Of a DNA stretch of 6,745 nt, positions 6,098-6,745 are shown in pieces. This stretch comes from Candidatus Zixiibacteriota bacterium. GTDB taxonomy: Bacteria; Zixibacteria; MSB-5A5; GN15; JAAZOE01. A program made the position numbers and the translations under genes. Numbering within the stretch: position 1 is the first letter of the stretch; the number at the start of each line of letters is the position of its first letter. Below the pieces are notes generated by a model. That model saw nothing but the letters and a program-made list of their open reading frames with translations, searched no databases and was not told where the DNA came from. The stretch spans positions 1-6,745 of the forward strand of contig JAAZOE010000047.1 in the NCBI GenBank assembly GCA_012797915.1, given 5' to 3'.

Positions 6098-6103
6098 GGA
6101 GGT
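6098..6103 (+). promoter_or_regulatory. Strong ribosome binding site of the acyl-CoA dehydrogenase gene
   Basis: GGAGGT sits six bases before the ATG at 6110, the best Shine-Dalgarno match in the window. It fixes this start. AACCT (6085-6089) can pair with AGGTT (6100-6104) around a 10-base loop and would cover part of the site, but five pairs is a weak structure. Confidence 0.8.
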
Positions 6104-6109
6104 TACCGC

Positions 6110-6745
6110 ATGCAACGGTACAATGTCCATGAAAGTCAGCAACCGGTCCGCGACCTGGTGGCGGAATTCGGCGAAAAGGAAATCAAGCCGGTCTTCATCG
6201 ACCTGGATCGCCGCCCCGAGCCGCAGGTGCTGCCGAAAGAATATTATCGCAAGCTGGCCAAGGCCGGGTTCATCGGCTTCTCGATGCCCAAGGAATATGG
6301 CGGCGGCGGCCGGAGCGCCCTCGAATACGCCACATTGATCGAAGAACTGGCCTGGTGGGATGCCCCGACCTCGCTACTCACGGCCGTGCCCCAGCTGGCG
6401 GTCTATCCGATCATCCATTTCGGCAACGAAGATCAGAAGAAGAAATATATCCCCAAAGCCGCCTCCGGCGAATTGCTGCCGGCCTTCGCCCTGACCGAGG
6501 AAAACGCCGGGTCGGATGCCGCCAACCAGAGCACGATGGCTCTGCCGGACGGCCCCAATTTTGTGATCAACGGCAAGAAACATTTCATCATGCACGGCGA
6601 CTACTGCGACTTCTGCGTGCTGTTCTGCAAGATTGGCCCGGAGGAAGAAGGCAAACGGGCCAAGATCTCGGCCATCATGGTCGATGCCAACACCCCCGGT
6701 TTCAAGGGGGAAACCCTGCTGTACAAAATGGGGATGCGAGCGGCC
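6110..6745 (+). CDS. Acyl-CoA dehydrogenase, N-terminal 212 residues (cut by window end)
   Basis: The open frame runs to the last base, so only the N-terminal helical domain and middle beta domain are visible. Acyl-CoA dehydrogenases are FAD enzymes that make an alpha,beta double bond in acyl-CoAs and pass electrons to electron-transfer flavoprotein. Recognisable features are VRDLVAEFGEKEIKP (13-27), LAKAGFIGFSMPKEYGGGG (49-67), HFGNEDQKKKYIPKAASGE (103-121), the FAD and substrate signature FALTEENAGSDA (126-137), INGKKHFIMHG (153-163) and KMGMR near the edge (206-210). The catalytic glutamate lies beyond the window. The usual (W/F)-I-T-N block that contacts flavin N5 reads FIMH here, an unusual replacement of Thr by Met161. 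It lies 34 bases after the B12 subunit gene in the same orientation, so it probably oxidises a substrate or product of the mutase. Butyryl-CoA to crotonyl-CoA is the simplest fit, but chain-length specificity cannot be read from this part. Confidence 0.93.
   Translation, partial: MQRYNVHESQQPVRDLVAEFGEKEIKPVFIDLDRRPEPQVLPKEYYRKLAKAGFIGFSMPKEYGGGGRSALEYATLIEELAWWDAPTSLLTAVPQLAVYPIIHFGNEDQKKKYIPKAASGELLPAFALTEENAGSDAANQSTMALPDGPNFVINGKKHFIMHGDYCDFCVLFCKIGPEEEGKRAKISAIMVDANTPGFKGETLLYKMGMRAA

Overview
The window is GC-rich bacterial chromosomal DNA with densely packed genes, all on the + strand. It holds no mobile element, CRISPR array, tRNA or rRNA that I can see. The RNase P RNA is bacterial type A and carries a P19 hairpin, and the proteins are ordinary bacterial families. 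The set suggests a free-living, probably uncultured environmental bacterium that uses adenosylcobalamin-dependent acyl-CoA metabolism. I cannot name a phylum from the sequence alone.

Layout. Positions 1-341 hold the 3' end of a C4 zinc-ribbon protein with an N-terminal coiled coil. Positions 342-762 have no convincing gene; the main thing there is one bulged stem-loop at 549-591. A sigma-70-like promoter (763-790) leads straight into the RNase P RNA gene rnpB (about 801-1171), whose P1, P2, P3, P4, P14, P18 and P19 helices can be paired by eye. The recJ exonuclease gene starts only about 25 nt after rnpB, with no terminator between them. Two bases after recJ comes a MeaB-type GTPase gene. Next are the large catalytic subunit of a B12-dependent acyl-CoA mutase, its small B12-binding subunit, and the 5' part of an acyl-CoA dehydrogenase gene that runs off the right edge.

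How the genes fit together. The last four genes form a metabolic module: the GTPase chaperone loads and protects the adenosylcobalamin mutase, the two mutase subunits rearrange the acyl-CoA carbon skeleton, and the dehydrogenase probably oxidises the product. By default the mutase would be called methylmalonyl-CoA mutase. However, the two residues that read the substrate carboxylate are Phe85 and Gln203, the combination of isobutyryl-CoA mutase (F80/Q198), where methylmalonyl-CoA mutase has Tyr89/Arg207. The spacing matches exactly. I therefore read the module as interconverting isobutyryl-CoA and n-butyryl-CoA and feeding beta-oxidation (valine, isobutyrate or branched-acid breakdown, or the reverse). 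This reassignment is the main finding.

The first half is a housekeeping block (zinc-ribbon protein, RNase P RNA, RecJ). It is joined to the metabolic module without a clear break, because recJ and the GTPase gene are almost touching. I see no sign of a wholly new system. The points worth a second look are the mutase specificity, the missing terminator between rnpB and recJ, the RNase P L15 loop, and an unusual flavin-site motif in the dehydrogenase.
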